Assembly: GCF_005222835.1 (NCBI RefSeq)
Contig: NZ_STGA01000029.1
Coordinates: 953,247 to 1,017,246 of the forward strand
Origin: Rhizobium sp. FKY42
GTDB taxonomy: Bacteria; Pseudomonadota; Alphaproteobacteria; Rhizobiales; Rhizobiaceae
DNA: 64,000 nt
Direction: 5' to 3'
Part shown: piece after piece, positions 9,719 to 20,595 of the stretch
Layout of the letters: the number at the start of each line of letters is the position of its first letter
Numbering within the stretch: the stretch's first letter is position 1
The notes under the pieces: generated by a model
Seen by the model: the letters and a program-made list of their open reading frames with translations, nothing else
What the model was told of the DNA's origin: nothing
Database searches by the model: none
Program-made: the position numbers and the translations under genes

Positions 9719-12439
9719 TTAGGCTCCCAACTGTTTTCGCAGCGCATAAAGCGCATCCAGCGCCTCGCGCGGTGTCATATCGTCTGGATTGATGGCCTTC
9801 AGTGCCTCTTCCAGCTTCGAGGGGCCGCGCTTTTCCTGCTCCTTGCGTACCGCCACCTGAAACAGCGGCAAATCATCGATCAACTGGTTGGCCGGGTTCT
9901 TGCGGTCAGCATCCTCAAGCTTGTTCAAAACATCTCTGGCGCGCGCCACAACAGACTCCGGCAGACCTGCGAGTTTGGCCACCTGAATTCCATAGGATCG
10001 ATCCGCTGCACCTGGCCCCACCTCGTGCAGGAAAATGACATCGCCATCCCATTCCTTCACCTTCATGGTGGCGTTAGAGAGGCGGTTGAGCTTTTCGGAC
10101 AACACCGTCAACTCATGGAAATGGGTTGCAAACAGCCCGCGGCAACGGTTGGCCTCATGCAGGTGCTCGACGGCTGCCCAGGCAATGGAGAGACCATCGA
10201 ACGTTGCCGTGCCTCGCCCGATTTCATCGAGAATGACAAGGCTACGATCCGTCGCCTGATTCAGAATCGCTGCCGTCTCGACCATTTCCACCATAAAAGT
10301 GGATCGGCCACGCGCCAGATCGTCAGATGCGCCGACGCGGGAAAACAGGCGATCGACGACACCGATCTGGGCCTTGGTGGCGGGCACGAAGGAACCCATC
10401 TGGGCGAGAATGGCGATGACAGCGTTCTGTCGCAGGAAGGTCGATTTGCCGCCCATGTTGGGGCCAGTCAGCAACCAGAGAGCACCGAATCCGCCTGTTT
10501 TCTGGGGCGAAAGATCGCAATCATTAGCGATGAACGAGCCAGAAGACTGGCGGCGCAGCGCCTGCTCGACCACCGGATGGCGTCCACCGATAATGCAAAA
10601 CTGGCGGGAGGCATCCACCTCTGGTCGGCAATAGTTCCATTCCTCCGCCAGAAGCCCAAGAGCTGCCGCGACATCGACGACAGACAGCGCCCGTGCTCCC
10701 GCCTTGATGACTTCGGCATGGGCAAGCACCATAGCCGTCAGGCGATCGAAGGCTTCCAGTTCTATGGTCAGCGCCCGATCCGCCGCATTGGCAATGCGGC
10801 TTTCCAGATCGGCCAATTCCGTCGTCGTGAAACGCATGGCGTTTGCCATGGTCTGGCGATGAATGAAACGGGCCTTGGCTTCAGGCGTATCGGTCATTGG
10901 TCCGGCATTGCCCGCCGTGACCTCAATAAAGTAGCCCAGCACATTGTTGTGCTTGATCTTGAGTGACTTGATGCCGGTTTCTTCGGCATAGTGCAGTTGC
11001 AGTCCCGCTATGACGCGACGTGACTGGTCGCGTAGCGCCCTCACCTCATCCAGTTCGCCATGGGCGCCGTCGCGCACAAACCCGCCATCGCGCTTTAAAA
11101 GCGGCAGGTCATCGCCCAGCACACGATCCATCTCGTCTTCCACAAAACGGGGAAGTGCTGACAGATCCTTGAGCGCCGTAGAAAGCTCCTCCGGCAACAA
11201 TGCTCGCCCGAGAAAATCAGCCACCTGACGAGCGGCCGCCAAGCCTTGGCGGATTGCACCGAGATCCCTCGGGCCGCCACGATCCAGCGCAAGGCGAGAG
11301 AGCGCACGCGGCATATCCGGCACATGCTTCAGCGAGGTGCGAAGATCTCCACAAAGAGATGGCTCGTCGATCAGAAAGGCGACGCTATCGAGGCGTCGAT
11401 TGATCTCGTCCGGGTCGGTCAGCGGCGACATCAACCGCTCCGCCAGAAGGCGCGCACCGCCGCCGGTGACCGTACGGTCGATGGCTTTCAGAAGCGAGCC
11501 GTCGCGATCTCCCGCCAAGGTGCGGGTAAGCTCCAGATTGGCACGGGTTGCTGGGTCAATAAAGAGCGTGGAGGCGCCGCTTTCCCGCTCGGGCGGGTTG
11601 AGGGGCGGGCGTTCGGCAATCTGCGTCTTCTCCACATAGGCCACAGCGGCGGCGGCAGCAGCGAGTTCAGCCCGCGAGAAAGTGCCGAAACCATCCAGCG
11701 TGCCGACACCGAAATAGCGCGTAATGCGGCCTTCCGCCGTGGCACTGTCGAAGAGGACCGCCGGTTGCGGCACGACAACCCTTCCCAGCACATCGAAGGT
11801 GGGCTTCAATTCTTCGTCGTGGAAAACGCTGTCGGCGACGATCAATTCGCGCGGTTCAATACGCAGAATGTCTGCCAGAAGCCTGAGCTGCGTCGTTTCC
11901 GCCAACCGGAAAACGCCGGTGGAGATATCGATCCAGGCAAGCGCCAGCTGTGCCTCCGAACCGCCCTTGATGCGGGCGAGCGCCATCAAATAATTGGATT
12001 CAGACGGAGAAAGCAGCTTGTCTTCCGTCAGCGTGCCGGGGGTGACCAGACGCACGACATCGCGCTTGACGACAGACTTGGAACCCCGCTTCTTGGCTTC
12101 CGCCGGGTCTTCCACCTGCTCGCAAACCGCCACTCGAAAGCCGAGCGCGATCAGTTTCTGCAGGTAATCATCCGCCGCATGGATGGGCACGCCGCACATG
12201 GGGATATCCTGACCCAGATGCTGGCCACGCTTGGTGAGCGTAATTCCCAGAGCGCGCGAGGCTTCGACCGCGTCTTCAAAGAACAGCTCGTAGAAATCGC
12301 CCATGCGATAGAACAGCAGCGAATCCGGGTTATTCGCCTTGATCTCGATATATTGCTCCATCATGGGCGTTGCGGAAGCACGGCTTTCCGGAGAGGCAAG
12401 CTCAGTTGTATTCAGCACGTCTGAAGTGAAGGTCAGCAA
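9719..12439 (-). CDS. mutS: DNA mismatch repair protein MutS
   Basis: 906 aa. The mismatch-contact motif is seen as [17 protein letters not shown] (Phe-x-Glu type, MGDFYELF), followed by the connector, lever and clamp regions. The ATPase domain carries the Walker [15 protein letters not shown], Walker [12 protein letters not shown] and the downstream ATHFHEL histidine loop. It recognises base mismatches and recruits MutL. The chosen start is a TTG ([19 protein letters not shown]); an internal ATG-ATG pair at [11 protein letters not shown] (about 12364) is the alternative, but rhizobial MutS proteins normally have a similar N-terminal extension before that point. Divergent from maeB. Confidence 0.97.
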   Translation of the reverse strand: MLTFTSDVLNTTELASPESRASATPMMEQYIEIKANNPDSLLFYRMGDFYELFFEDAVEASRALGITLTKRGQHLGQDIPMCGVPIHAADDYLQKLIALGFRVAVCEQVEDPAEAKKRGSKSVVKRDVVRLVTPGTLTEDKLLSPSESNYLMALARIKGGSEAQLALAWIDISTGVFRLAETTQLRLLADILRIEPRELIVADSVFHDEELKPTFDVLGRVVVPQPAVLFDSATAEGRITRYFGVGTLDGFGTFSRAELAAAAAAVAYVEKTQIAERPPLNPPERESGASTLFIDPATRANLELTRTLAGDRDGSLLKAIDRTVTGGGARLLAERLMSPLTDPDEINRRLDSVAFLIDEPSLCGDLRTSLKHVPDMPRALSRLALDRGGPRDLGAIRQGLAAARQVADFLGRALLPEELSTALKDLSALPRFVEDEMDRVLGDDLPLLKRDGGFVRDGAHGELDEVRALRDQSRRVIAGLQLHYAEETGIKSLKIKHNNVLGYFIEVTAGNAGPMTDTPEAKARFIHRQTMANAMRFTTTELADLESRIANAADRALTIELEAFDRLTAMVLAHAEVIKAGARALSVVDVAAALGLLAEEWNYCRPEVDASRQFCIIGGRHPVVEQALRRQSSGSFIANDCDLSPQKTGGFGALWLLTGPNMGGKSTFLRQNAVIAILAQMGSFVPATKAQIGVVDRLFSRVGASDDLARGRSTFMVEMVETAAILNQATDRSLVILDEIGRGTATFDGLSIAWAAVEHLHEANRCRGLFATHFHELTVLSEKLNRLSNATMKVKEWDGDVIFLHEVGPGAADRSYGIQVAKLAGLPESVVARARDVLNKLEDADRKNPANQLIDDLPLFQVAVRKEQEKRGPSKLEEALKAINPDDMTPREALDALYALRKQLGA

Positions 12440-12557
12440 GATCGTCCAGCCATTTTTTGTTGCGCAGGCTAATCCGTAACTCTATCGATTATGACCGCGG
12501 GAACACAATATCGCGCATCCGAAACAGAACGGATGCCCACAGGATGCTGGAGGAAAC

Positions 12558-14858
12558 ATGGCGCCCAAGGAAAATCATCCCAAGAATGGTGGGAAACGCT
12601 CCCGTCCGAGCGTGACCGAAAAGGAGGCGCTTGATTTTCACTCGGAAGGCCGCCCTGGCAAACTCGAGATCGTTCCGACAAAGCCAATGGCGACGCAGCG
12701 GGATCTGTCCCTCGCCTACTCACCGGGCGTGGCGGTTCCGGTCAAGGCAATCGCTGCCGATCCGGCAGCAGCCTACGACTATACCACGCGCGGCAACATG
12801 GTGGCCGTCATCTCCAACGGTACGGCGATCCTTGGTCTTGGCAATCTGGGTGCATTGGCCTCGAAGCCGGTGATGGAAGGCAAATCCGTTCTCTTCAAGC
12901 GCTTCGCCGATGTCGATTCCATTGACCTGGAAGTCGATACGGAAAACGTCGACGAATTCATCAATTGCGTTCGCTATCTCGGCCCCTCGTTCGGCGGCAT
13001 CAACCTTGAGGATATCAAGGCACCGGAATGCTTCATCATCGAGAGCCGCCTGCGCGAGCTTATGGATATTCCGGTTTTCCACGACGATCAGCACGGCACG
13101 GCGATCATCGCCGCCGCTGGCCTGATCAATGCGCTGGAACTGACAGGTCGCGACCTGAAGACCACGAAGCTCGTGTGCAACGGCGCGGGTGCGGCGGCAA
13201 TCGCCTGCATCGAACTCATCAAATCCATGGGCTTCAACCCAGAGAACATTATTCTCTGCGATACGAAGGGCGTGATCTATCAGGGTCGTACCGAGGGTAT
13301 GAACCAATGGAAGAGCGCACATGCGGTGAAAACCGACCGGCGCACGCTGGAAGAAGCCATGAAAGGCGCCGATGTGGTTTTCGGTCTGTCCCAGAAGGGT
13401 GCCTTCACCGAAGAGATGATCCGGTCCATGGCCGACCGACCGATCATTTTCGCCATGGCAAACCCGGACCCGGAAATCACGCCGGAAGAAGTGGCCCGTA
13501 TTCGCGACGACGCCATCATGGCGACCGGTCGCTCCGACTACCCGAACCAGGTGAATAACGTACTTGGCTTTCCCTACATCTTCCGCGGCGCGCTGGATGT
13601 TCGTGCACGTCAAATCAACGATGCGATGAAGATCGCGGCGGCAGAAGCGCTTGCAAACCTTGCCCGAGAAGACGTGCCGGACGACGTGGCTGCCGCTTAT
13701 CAGGGCATTCGCCCACGCTTCGGATCCCAATACATCATTCCTGTACCCTTCGATCCCCGCCTGATTTCCGCCATCCCGGTTGCGGTTGCCAAGGCTGCGA
13801 TTGAAAGCGGCGTGGCCCGCCGCGTGATCGAGGATCTGGATGCTTATGGCCGGGAGCTTTCGGCCCGCCGCGATCCGATTGCCGCGACCACGCAGAACAT
13901 CTACGCGCAGGTGCGCCGCAGCCCCAAGCGGGTGGTCTTCGCAGAGGCTGAAGAAGAGCAGGTCATGCGTGCTGCCGTGTCCTTCATCAATCAGGGGCTC
14001 GGCACCGCCATCTTACTCGGGCGCGACGATGTGATCCGCTCGACGGCAGAGCGCGCCGGCATCGAGCTTGACCGTCCCGGCATCGAAATCGTGAACGCCC
14101 GTATTTCAAACCGCGTCGAGGCCTATATTGATTACCTTTATGCCCGACTGCAGCGCGAGGGCTATCTGCAGCGTGACGTACAGCGCCTGATCCACAATGA
14201 CCGAAACCACTTCGCTGCGTGCATGGTGGCACTTGGTGATGCGGATGCCATGGTGACGGGAACGACGCGAAACTATGCGACGGCCCTCTCCGATGTGCGG
14301 CGGTGTATCGATCCGAAGCCGGGCCACAAGGTGATTGGCGTTTCGATCGTGGTTTCGCGCGGGCGAACCGTTTTCGTGGCGGATACCGCCGTTCACGACA
14401 TGCCAAGCGCGCAGGATCTCGCGGATATTGCCTGCGAGGCCGCCCGTCTGGCACGGCGGATGGGCTACGAACCACGCGTTGCGATGCTTGCCTATTCTAC
14501 CTTCGGGCAGCCCAGGGGAGAACGTTCCGAGCGTGTGCGTGAGGCCGTGGCGATCCTCGATCAGCGGCGTGTGAATTTCGAGTATGATGGAGAAATGGCA
14601 GCAGACGTCGCTCTCAACGCAGCCCGGATGGAGCAATACCCCTTTAACCGGCTATCCGGCACCGCCAATGTTCTGGTCATGCCCGCCATTCACTCGGCAT
14701 CCATATCCACGCGCATGCTGGAAGAACTGGGCGGCTCGACGCTCATCGGGCCACTCCTCGTCGGGCTCGACAAGTCGGTTCAGATCACATCCATGGGTGC
14801 GAAGGATGCCGATATCGTCAACATGGCGGCCATCGCAGCCTACAATGCAGGCAGCTGA
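12558..14858 (+). CDS. maeB: NADP-dependent malic enzyme with C-terminal phosphotransacetylase-like domain
   Basis: 766 aa, the two-domain MaeB type common in rhizobia. Residues about 1-430 are the malic enzyme: [12 protein letters not shown] near 54, FHDDQHGTA near 175, and the nucleotide fold [18 protein letters not shown]. Residues about 440-766 resemble phosphotransacetylase ([17 protein letters not shown] and [15 protein letters not shown]), but in this family that domain is regulatory or structural rather than a proven Pta. It converts malate to pyruvate and CO2 while reducing NADP. Start: ATG with GGAGG 5 bases upstream. A strong terminator follows immediately. Confidence 0.95.
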   Translation: MAPKENHPKNGGKRSRPSVTEKEALDFHSEGRPGKLEIVPTKPMATQRDLSLAYSPGVAVPVKAIAADPAAAYDYTTRGNMVAVISNGTAILGLGNLGALASKPVMEGKSVLFKRFADVDSIDLEVDTENVDEFINCVRYLGPSFGGINLEDIKAPECFIIESRLRELMDIPVFHDDQHGTAIIAAAGLINALELTGRDLKTTKLVCNGAGAAAIACIELIKSMGFNPENIILCDTKGVIYQGRTEGMNQWKSAHAVKTDRRTLEEAMKGADVVFGLSQKGAFTEEMIRSMADRPIIFAMANPDPEITPEEVARIRDDAIMATGRSDYPNQVNNVLGFPYIFRGALDVRARQINDAMKIAAAEALANLAREDVPDDVAAAYQGIRPRFGSQYIIPVPFDPRLISAIPVAVAKAAIESGVARRVIEDLDAYGRELSARRDPIAATTQNIYAQVRRSPKRVVFAEAEEEQVMRAAVSFINQGLGTAILLGRDDVIRSTAERAGIELDRPGIEIVNARISNRVEAYIDYLYARLQREGYLQRDVQRLIHNDRNHFAACMVALGDADAMVTGTTRNYATALSDVRRCIDPKPGHKVIGVSIVVSRGRTVFVADTAVHDMPSAQDLADIACEAARLARRMGYEPRVAMLAYSTFGQPRGERSERVREAVAILDQRRVNFEYDGEMAADVALNAARMEQYPFNRLSGTANVLVMPAIHSASISTRMLEELGGSTLIGPLLVGLDKSVQITSMGAKDADIVNMAAIAAYNAGS

Positions 14859-14862
14859 ATGA

Positions 14863-14895
14863 GAAAGCCCGGCGGAAACACTCCGCCGGGCTTTC
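14863..14895. terminator. Bidirectional terminator between maeB and olsB
   Basis: A 14-bp perfect stem (GAAAGCCCGGCGGA at 14863-14876 with TCCGCCGGGCTTTC at 14882-14895) closes a 5-base loop. The stem begins with an A-rich end and finishes in a T-rich end, so it can terminate maeB on the plus strand and olsB on the minus strand. Both stops lie within 20 bases. Confidence 0.85.
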
Positions 14896-14913
14896 ATGCC
14901 AATATTCTTGTGA

Positions 14914-15786
14914 TCAGCCGCCGAAGCGACCAGCATCGGCACCGTAGTAGTTGATATAGCGACCGGAGATCGATTCGATCGGCAGGACAATCAGCACATC
15001 CGTTGTGTTGAATGCCTCATCAACAACAGCGCCATTGCCAACCATGGCACCCAATCTCAGATAACCCTTGATCAAGGGCGGCATGGACATCAGCGCATGC
15101 TTCGCGTTGATCGCTTCCTGCGGCATCAAATCCATGGTGTTGAACAGTTCTTCACGGGCGGACACTGCCCATTCGCCTTTGGCACCAACAGAATGATGCA
15201 GAAATGACAAGGCCAGTGCATGGCTTTCCGGGCTGGTGCCGGGAAAGGATGCGCAGCCGAACATAGCATGGATGCTGTGTCGCAGAGCATAGGCCCAATT
15301 GCCCTGCCATAGAAGTTCTACAGTACGCTTGGTGCGGTAATGCGGCAAGACGCAGGAGCGACCGAGCTCCATGAAACGCTTGCTCGGGTGACGTGCAAGA
15401 AGCGGAGCAATCTCATACTCGCTCGCAGAATAGAACCCACCATTGGCAAGGGCTACATCCTGCCGCAGAAGGCGATACGTGCCAACGATCTGCTCCTCCG
15501 GCTCACCGGTCAGGGCCGTATCGACGACGAGAAGATGGTCGCAAAAATCATCGTAGATATCGAAATCACGCTTGAGATTCATTGCTTCCGGAGAAAGGGT
15601 CGCGCCCATCTCTTCGACGAAGACCCTGTAACGGATAGATTGTGCTGCCTGGATTTCCTGAGAATTGCGCGCAAGCCGTGTTTCCATGCTGCCAATACGG
15701 CCAAACACATCCGCAGGCAGCAGCGACGTTGCAGGCTTCATAGCCGTTGCAGGTGCGACTTCACGATTGAGCAGATCGATACTCAT
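14914..15786 (-). CDS. olsB: L-ornithine N-alpha-acyltransferase OlsB (ornithine lipid synthesis)
   Basis: 290 aa from the ATG at 15786 (MSIDLLNREVAPATAM); S. meliloti OlsB is of similar length. The fold is GNAT/hemolysin-like: RYRVFVEEMGA near residue 53, a conserved DFCDHLLVVD, then VGTYRLLR and MELGRSCVLPHYRTKRTVELLW in the centre, and MFGCASFPGT further on. OlsB transfers 3-hydroxyacyl from acyl carrier protein to ornithine, giving lyso-ornithine lipid, the first step to the phosphate-free membrane lipid. An in-frame upstream extension (to 15903) looks unlike the family and lacks a ribosome site. A Pho-box-like sequence lies 55-72 bases upstream. OlsA, the second enzyme, is not in this window. 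Confidence 0.92.
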   Translation of the reverse strand: MSIDLLNREVAPATAMKPATSLLPADVFGRIGSMETRLARNSQEIQAAQSIRYRVFVEEMGATLSPEAMNLKRDFDIYDDFCDHLLVVDTALTGEPEEQIVGTYRLLRQDVALANGGFYSASEYEIAPLLARHPSKRFMELGRSCVLPHYRTKRTVELLWQGNWAYALRHSIHAMFGCASFPGTSPESHALALSFLHHSVGAKGEWAVSAREELFNTMDLMPQEAINAKHALMSMPPLIKGYLRLGAMVGNGAVVDEAFNTTDVLIVLPIESISGRYINYYGADAGRFGG

Positions 15787-15840
15787 ATTTCCCCGTTCCA
15801 GCAGCTGGAGCCAATCCCGAACTCCATAAAGCACCCTTCT

Positions 15841-15858
15841 GCGACAGGAAAGTGACAT
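15841..15858 (-). promoter_or_regulatory. Pho-box-like site upstream of olsB
   Basis: Minus strand: ATGTCAC-TTTC-CTGTCGC, two heptamers 11 bases apart that each match 5 of 7 positions of the PhoB half-site CTGTCAT. It lies 55-72 bases upstream of the olsB ATG. PhoB-dependent ornithine lipid formation under phosphate limitation is established for Sinorhizobium meliloti; binding here is inference. Confidence 0.55.
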
Positions 15859-15918
15859 AACTAATTGTAGATATAATGGATCATGCACACCATAAAGTGG
15901 CATTCACCGTTGACCATC

Positions 15919-17916
15919 CTAGATCGGCTTGCGTCCGGTACGTCGCAGTACGGTATCGATTTCCGCGAGCAGACGCCGTGGGTCAATCGGCTTTTGCAAA
16001 ACACAACTTGCACCACTCGCGATCACGCGCTCACAAATCAGCGGATCCGTCTCGCCAGAAAGCACGAGAACAGGCGCGTGTTCGCCATTGGATGCTGCTC
16101 GTTTCCCAATGAGGGGCAGAACATCGGCAAGATCCCCACCCGGCATATGCAGATCGGAAATGATGAGGTCGGTATGCCTGTCCATAAGCGCGGCCTGCCG
16201 CAGTCCCTCCAGATCTGTGACATGGTGCACGATGCAGCCCGCCTTGCGCAGGATTGCCCCTACCATCATGGCAGACACCGGGTCATCCTCCGCCAGCAGC
16301 ACGGACAATCCGGTCTCCAAACGCTTGCCTTCCGTAGACGGCACCACTTCAACGCTCATTCGCCCAGCCATACCGCCAAGGCGACCGCGAAGGACATCGA
16401 CCAGCGACTGCTCGCGCAACGGGCGGATCAACCAGGCGTCGTAGGCATCCCAGCGCTGACTGCTGCGTTCCTCCGGGCTGACGAGAAGGATACGCCGAAT
16501 TTTCTGGGCAACGGGGCCGAGAAGATCAACTCCAGGCACGCGATGGTCGACGATCATATCGGTAAAGGCGAGGTTCTTGCGCGTGAGATTGGCGATTGTC
16601 CATTCGGCTTCTTCGGCGGATGCCGCATGTCGGCACCGACCGCCAAGGGTCTCTATGGTCGAAATGATTGCCTGGGCTGCTGGGCCGTCCGGCGCCAGAA
16701 GAAGCACATGCGATGACCGAAGCAGCAACATGCGATCATTACCACCAGCATTCATGTCCGCCGAAATGGCGGGCAGCTCGATCGTGAACGTGGTGCCCAC
16801 ACCCTCCTCGCTCTCAACCGACAAGCGACCGCCGAATTCGCGAAGGATGCGCGATGAGATCGACAGACCGAGACCGGTGCCGCCGCTCCGCTCTGCTGCG
16901 GTTCCCACCTGTTCGAATTCCTCGAAGATTCTCGCGCGCGCTTCAGCAGACATACCGGGGCCAGTGTCTGCGACAGTAATGATCATTGCGCGACCATTCA
17001 GGCGGACACGGACGAGAACGCCGCCGACCTTCGTGAATTTGACTGCGTTGCCGATGACATTGAACAGGACCTGTCGCAGGCGCGCCGGATCGAAATCCAT
17101 GAGGTTGGGCACATCGAAGGCGACGGTTGCGCCCAGCTCAATGCCTTTCTGATGCGCGCGTGGCGCAAGCATCTCGACAACGCTTTCCAGAAGCTGCCGG
17201 ATGTTTTCAGCTCGGCTGTTGAGACGAAACCGACCCGCTTCGATCGTCGAGAAGTCAAGAAGATCGTCAACCAGCTGCGCAAGGGCAGAACCGGCCTGGG
17301 AAATGCCCGCAATATAGTTTCTCTGTTCCGGGGTAAGTCCCGTCTGCTGGAGCAGATGGCTCATACCGAGAATACCATTCAGGGGCGTCCGCAATTCGTG
17401 AACGACGGTCGCCAGTTGCCGACTTTTTGCACGGCTTGCTTCTTCCGCATGAAGACGTGCCTCTTCGCGGGCTTGTTCAAGACGGAGGTCCTCCGTCACA
17501 TCCCGCGCAGTTCCGAACACAAGATACTCCCCGCTGACGGAATCGCGGACAAGCACATCCTGCCAGCTCAAAACACGTACTTCGTGCTGTATGGATATCT
17601 CGATGTCGCGCGGGGAAGCCAGAGGCTGCTCGGACAGTGGCAAGCCCAGATCTTCAAGCGTACGACCTTCCGGCGCCTCGGCGCCGAGAATCTTTAGGAA
17701 CGTGCTGTTCGCTGCCAGCACGACACCGTCGATACTGCGAACAACTGCGAGCGCAGACAGAAGCTCCTGGCTTTCCAGGAAGGCGCGCGGACCGGCGTCT
17801 ACGAAATCCTGATCGCCAGGTTGCCCAGCCTGCGGCAACAAGCCATCCTCCCCGGCCGGTTTTGCCCGACTGAAGGTTGATCGCAGTCTCTCATGAAGGT
17901 CGGCGAGGTTGCGCAT
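15919..17916 (-). CDS. Hybrid PAS sensor histidine kinase with two receiver-like domains
   Basis: 665 aa from the ATG at 17916, which has AAGGTG upstream (an in-frame GTG at 17925 is the alternative). Domains: PAS about 48-145 (LLSALAVVRSIDGVVLAANSTFL); HisKA with the phospho-acceptor His173 in VVHELRTPLNG; HATPase about 280-400 with NVIGNAVKFT, DTGPGMS and GGTGLGLSI; a first receiver-like domain about 407-525; and a true receiver about 545-660 with EDD, phospho-acceptor in SDLHMPG and LQKP. The first receiver-like domain has APDG instead of the acidic pair and Arg in place of the conserved Lys (IRPLRE), so it is probably inactive. No transmembrane segment is seen, so it is soluble. Input signal unknown. 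Confidence 0.9.
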   Translation of the reverse strand: MRNLADLHERLRSTFSRAKPAGEDGLLPQAGQPGDQDFVDAGPRAFLESQELLSALAVVRSIDGVVLAANSTFLKILGAEAPEGRTLEDLGLPLSEQPLASPRDIEISIQHEVRVLSWQDVLVRDSVSGEYLVFGTARDVTEDLRLEQAREEARLHAEEASRAKSRQLATVVHELRTPLNGILGMSHLLQQTGLTPEQRNYIAGISQAGSALAQLVDDLLDFSTIEAGRFRLNSRAENIRQLLESVVEMLAPRAHQKGIELGATVAFDVPNLMDFDPARLRQVLFNVIGNAVKFTKVGGVLVRVRLNGRAMIITVADTGPGMSAEARARIFEEFEQVGTAAERSGGTGLGLSISSRILREFGGRLSVESEEGVGTTFTIELPAISADMNAGGNDRMLLLRSSHVLLLAPDGPAAQAIISTIETLGGRCRHAASAEEAEWTIANLTRKNLAFTDMIVDHRVPGVDLLGPVAQKIRRILLVSPEERSSQRWDAYDAWLIRPLREQSLVDVLRGRLGGMAGRMSVEVVPSTEGKRLETGLSVLLAEDDPVSAMMVGAILRKAGCIVHHVTDLEGLRQAALMDRHTDLIISDLHMPGGDLADVLPLIGKRAASNGEHAPVLVLSGETDPLICERVIASGASCVLQKPIDPRRLLAEIDTVLRRTGRKPI

Positions 17917-17976
17917 TGGCGGCACCTTATCACGCGATTACTTCCGATAGATTTACGATTACGAGGATCGAACCGC

Positions 17977-18477
17977 TCAATTCGCCTTTTTGCGACTGTG
18001 CAAAAGCTCGTCCAGGATCACGCAACCTGCCCCCACTGTAATGAAGCTGTCTGCGAGATTGAAGACTGCAAATGACCATGTCTCGGTATAGAACAGAATA
18101 TAGTCGACGACATGTCCGTAAATGAAACGGTCCATGATGTTCCCGATCGCGCCGGCGATGATCAACGCAAAGCCGGTATGAGCGAAAAATCGATCACTCG
18201 GTGTTCGCCGCCAAAGCCAGATCACAAAGGCCACGATGCCAAGCCGCATGGTGACGATGAACCAGCCATCGAGATGATCCAGCATCGAAAACGCCACACC
18301 CAGATTGTAGGTGCGATAGAGAGCCAGATGAGGAATGACATGCACGGCCTGCTGCAAGGGCAGATAGGCTTCAACGGCGATCTTTATGATCTGGTCGGCC
18401 AGAACCGCCAGAATGATGAAGGCAAAGATCGGTGCCGGACGCGAGAAAAGGGTCGGTTTCAGGTCCGCTACAGTCAT
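17977..18477 (-). CDS. lspA: Lipoprotein signal peptidase (signal peptidase II)
   Basis: 166 aa with four hydrophobic segments. The two catalytic aspartates are in [19 protein letters not shown] and [15 protein letters not shown], the family motifs III and V. It cleaves the signal peptide of diacylglyceryl-modified prolipoproteins in the inner membrane. Its ATG overlaps the stop of the upstream RNA methyltransferase gene by 4 bases (ATGA), so the two are coupled. Length is normal for the family (about 160-170). Confidence 0.96.
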   Translation of the reverse strand: MTVADLKPTLFSRPAPIFAFIILAVLADQIIKIAVEAYLPLQQAVHVIPHLALYRTYNLGVAFSMLDHLDGWFIVTMRLGIVAFVIWLWRRTPSDRFFAHTGFALIIAGAIGNIMDRFIYGHVVDYILFYTETWSFAVFNLADSFITVGAGCVILDELLHSRKKAN

Positions 18478-19331
18478 CGTGCCTCCAGGCTCAGAAAGGT
18501 TCGGCGCGCTTCGTACAGCATGACCGCTGTTGCCACAGCGAGGTTGAGCGAATCGGCCCGACCTGCCTGCGGGATGCGTGCAAGCCGGTCGGCCGCCTTT
18601 GCCAATGGCTCGGGAAGACCGCTCTGCTCATTCCCCATCAACAGAATGGTCGGCTTTTTCGCATAATCTATGGTGCGGTAGTCGACAGAGCCGGCCAGGT
18701 GAGTGGCCACGATCTGACCACCTGACTGTTTTGCCCAGCCCACGAATTCGTCCGCACTTGCGCGATAGACCGGCATGGCAAAGACAGATCCCATCGTGGC
18801 GCGGACCGTTTCCAGCGAGAATGGATCCGTGCAGTCACCGACGAGGATAACGCCAGATGCACCGGCCGCATCGGCGGTGCGAATGATGGTCCCCAGATTG
18901 CCGGGGTCGCGCACGCGATCGAGGGCAACGAAGGTCTGCCCTTTTTCAAGCGACAGATGACCCAGGTTTTTCCACTGCTGCTCGAAGACGCCAACCACCA
19001 TTTGCGGATTGTCGCGCCGCGTAATGCTGGACAGGACCTTCTCGCTGACCTCCAGAACCAGACCGCCACGCGCAACCGTTCTAGCTGCAACCTGTTCGAC
19101 CAGCGGCTTTCCCTTCGCAGCCTTCGCATACACCAGGGTACGGATTTCCCATCCCAGCTCGACCGCATCAATGATCAGCTTGAGGCCTTCAGCCAAAAAG
19201 GTTCCGCTTTCTTCACGCTCCTTTTTGGAGGTCAGTCCCTTGATATCCTTGACGATCGGGTTCGTCAGGCTGGTGACTTCCTTGACCTGACCGACACGCC
19301 GCGCGCCGGGCTTACGATATTCATCACTCAT
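18474..19331 (-). CDS. SpoU/TrmH-family RNA 2'-O-methyltransferase
   Basis: 285 aa from the ATG at 19331, which overlaps the upstream gene's stop (ATGA). A short N-terminal substrate-binding domain ([20 protein letters not shown], as in RlmB/TsnR-like proteins) precedes the SPOUT knot. Motif 1 is [20 protein letters not shown], motif 2 [12 protein letters not shown] and motif 3 [23 protein letters not shown]. The family methylates ribose 2'-OH in rRNA or tRNA; the exact target cannot be told from sequence. It sits in a run of three coupled minus-strand genes with the RlmI-like gene and lspA. Confidence 0.92.
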   Translation of the reverse strand: MSDEYRKPGARRVGQVKEVTSLTNPIVKDIKGLTSKKEREESGTFLAEGLKLIIDAVELGWEIRTLVYAKAAKGKPLVEQVAARTVARGGLVLEVSEKVLSSITRRDNPQMVVGVFEQQWKNLGHLSLEKGQTFVALDRVRDPGNLGTIIRTADAAGASGVILVGDCTDPFSLETVRATMGSVFAMPVYRASADEFVGWAKQSGGQIVATHLAGSVDYRTIDYAKKPTILLMGNEQSGLPEPLAKAADRLARIPQAGRADSLNLAVATAVMLYEARRTFLSLEAR

Positions 19332-20503
19332 TGACGCACCCACCGGCTAAACAAGGACGTAGACAAGGCCCGAGCCGGTTCTTTCCCATTAAGACCCGCC
19401 TCACGAATGACAAGCTCTCCCGATTCCACCGCGCCGCCTGCGCCGCGCATCGTTTCGCGCATCAATTCATGGATGGAATAGAAACTGGCGCGGATGGAGT
19501 AGGCCGTCAGCACAAGTCCGATTGCCTTCGGCGACAGAATTTCACGGCAGACATCCAGCATCAGCGGCAATTGCTCGAACAGATGAAAAACCTCGCCATT
19601 GGGACCACGGCCGAATTTCGGCGGGTCAGCGAGGATGATGTCATAATGATTGCCGCGACGCTCCTCACGAAGGATGAACTTCATGGCATCCTCGCAGATC
19701 CAGCGGATCGGCGCACGTTCCAGCCGGGCCAGCGCCTGGTTTTCCCGCGCCCAGCCGATTGCCTTCTTCGAGGCATCGACATGCGTCACTTCGGCGCCGG
19801 CAGCAGCGGCAACCAGAGAGGCGACGCCGGTATAACCGAAAAGGTTCAGGACCTTAATGGGGCGATCCGCCTTTTCCGCCTGCTCCTTGACCCAGGACCA
19901 GTGAACGATCTGTTCCGGAAAGACCCCGACGTGACGGAATGACGTGAAGCGACCGAGAAAATCGACGTCCAGGAGAGACATCGGCCATGTTTCACCCAGG
20001 GCCGCCTTTGGAAATCGCCAGCGTCCCATGCCGTCTTCGTCGGTATCCCCGGTAAAGACGGCGTCGACATTCTCCCAGACATTCACCGAAAGGCCAGGCT
20101 GCCAAAGCGCCTGTGCTTCCGGTCGAACGATCCGGTAAGGGCCATATTGTTCCAGCTTGAGACCCGCTCCACTATCGATCAGGTAAAAGTCCCCCGCCCC
20201 GGTGGATTCCAGAATGACCGGCACGCGCTCGCGGGGCAGTTCGCCTTTGCGCTTGATGAGCGGACGCGTTTCGGCCACCGGAACGGCAACGCCTTCAGGT
20301 TTTACATTGTCCCGCTGAGCCTTGCGTTGCGGATGATCAGCCCTTGCCGACTTCGATGCCGGCGATCCTCCGGCCCCAGGCTTCACGCCCGATGTCCGTT
20401 TTTGCCCGCGGTCTTGCGAATTCTTCTGCGTGGACCGATCCGGTCGCTGCGGTTTCTTGTTCAAGAGAGGTCTTCCGCTGTGATCAAACTGTTTGCGCAG
20501 CAA
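19328..20503 (-). CDS. RlmI-like class I SAM-dependent rRNA methyltransferase
   Basis: 391 aa as drawn. The catalytic half holds the SAM-binding motif I KVLNLFGYTGVASLVAAAAG, the acidic ribose-binding strand THVDAS and motif IV IILADPPKFGRG, typical of RlmI/RlmK-type m5C or m7G methyltransferases. The first about 90 residues are a low-complexity basic tail rich in K, R, Q and P. The start is uncertain: the drawn start is a TTG at 20503 without a clear ribosome site, and no ATG occurs in frame before the catalytic region. Its stop overlaps the SpoU gene's ATG. Divergent from the coxG-like gene. Confidence 0.88.
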   Translation of the reverse strand: MLRKQFDHSGRPLLNKKPQRPDRSTQKNSQDRGQKRTSGVKPGAGGSPASKSARADHPQRKAQRDNVKPEGVAVPVAETRPLIKRKGELPRERVPVILESTGAGDFYLIDSGAGLKLEQYGPYRIVRPEAQALWQPGLSVNVWENVDAVFTGDTDEDGMGRWRFPKAALGETWPMSLLDVDFLGRFTSFRHVGVFPEQIVHWSWVKEQAEKADRPIKVLNLFGYTGVASLVAAAAGAEVTHVDASKKAIGWARENQALARLERAPIRWICEDAMKFILREERRGNHYDIILADPPKFGRGPNGEVFHLFEQLPLMLDVCREILSPKAIGLVLTAYSIRASFYSIHELMRETMRGAGGAVESGELVIREAGLNGKEPARALSTSLFSRWVRQ

Positions 20504-20595
20504 ATAGCATCGGCATTGCTCTTGGCAAAGCGCTTTCCCTTCTGCGACAAAGGAAGCTAATATGAGTGTGTTGGATGCTGGCTTGGGAGGGTCGC

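Noticed and set aside
9623..12424. Long open frames on the plus strand opposite mutS
   Set aside because: They mirror a well-supported gene on the other strand, lack family motifs and ribosome sites, and arise from the high GC content of the third codon position.
12720..13730. 336-codon open frame on the minus strand opposite maeB
   Set aside because: It is antisense to the catalytic domain of maeB and carries no motif.
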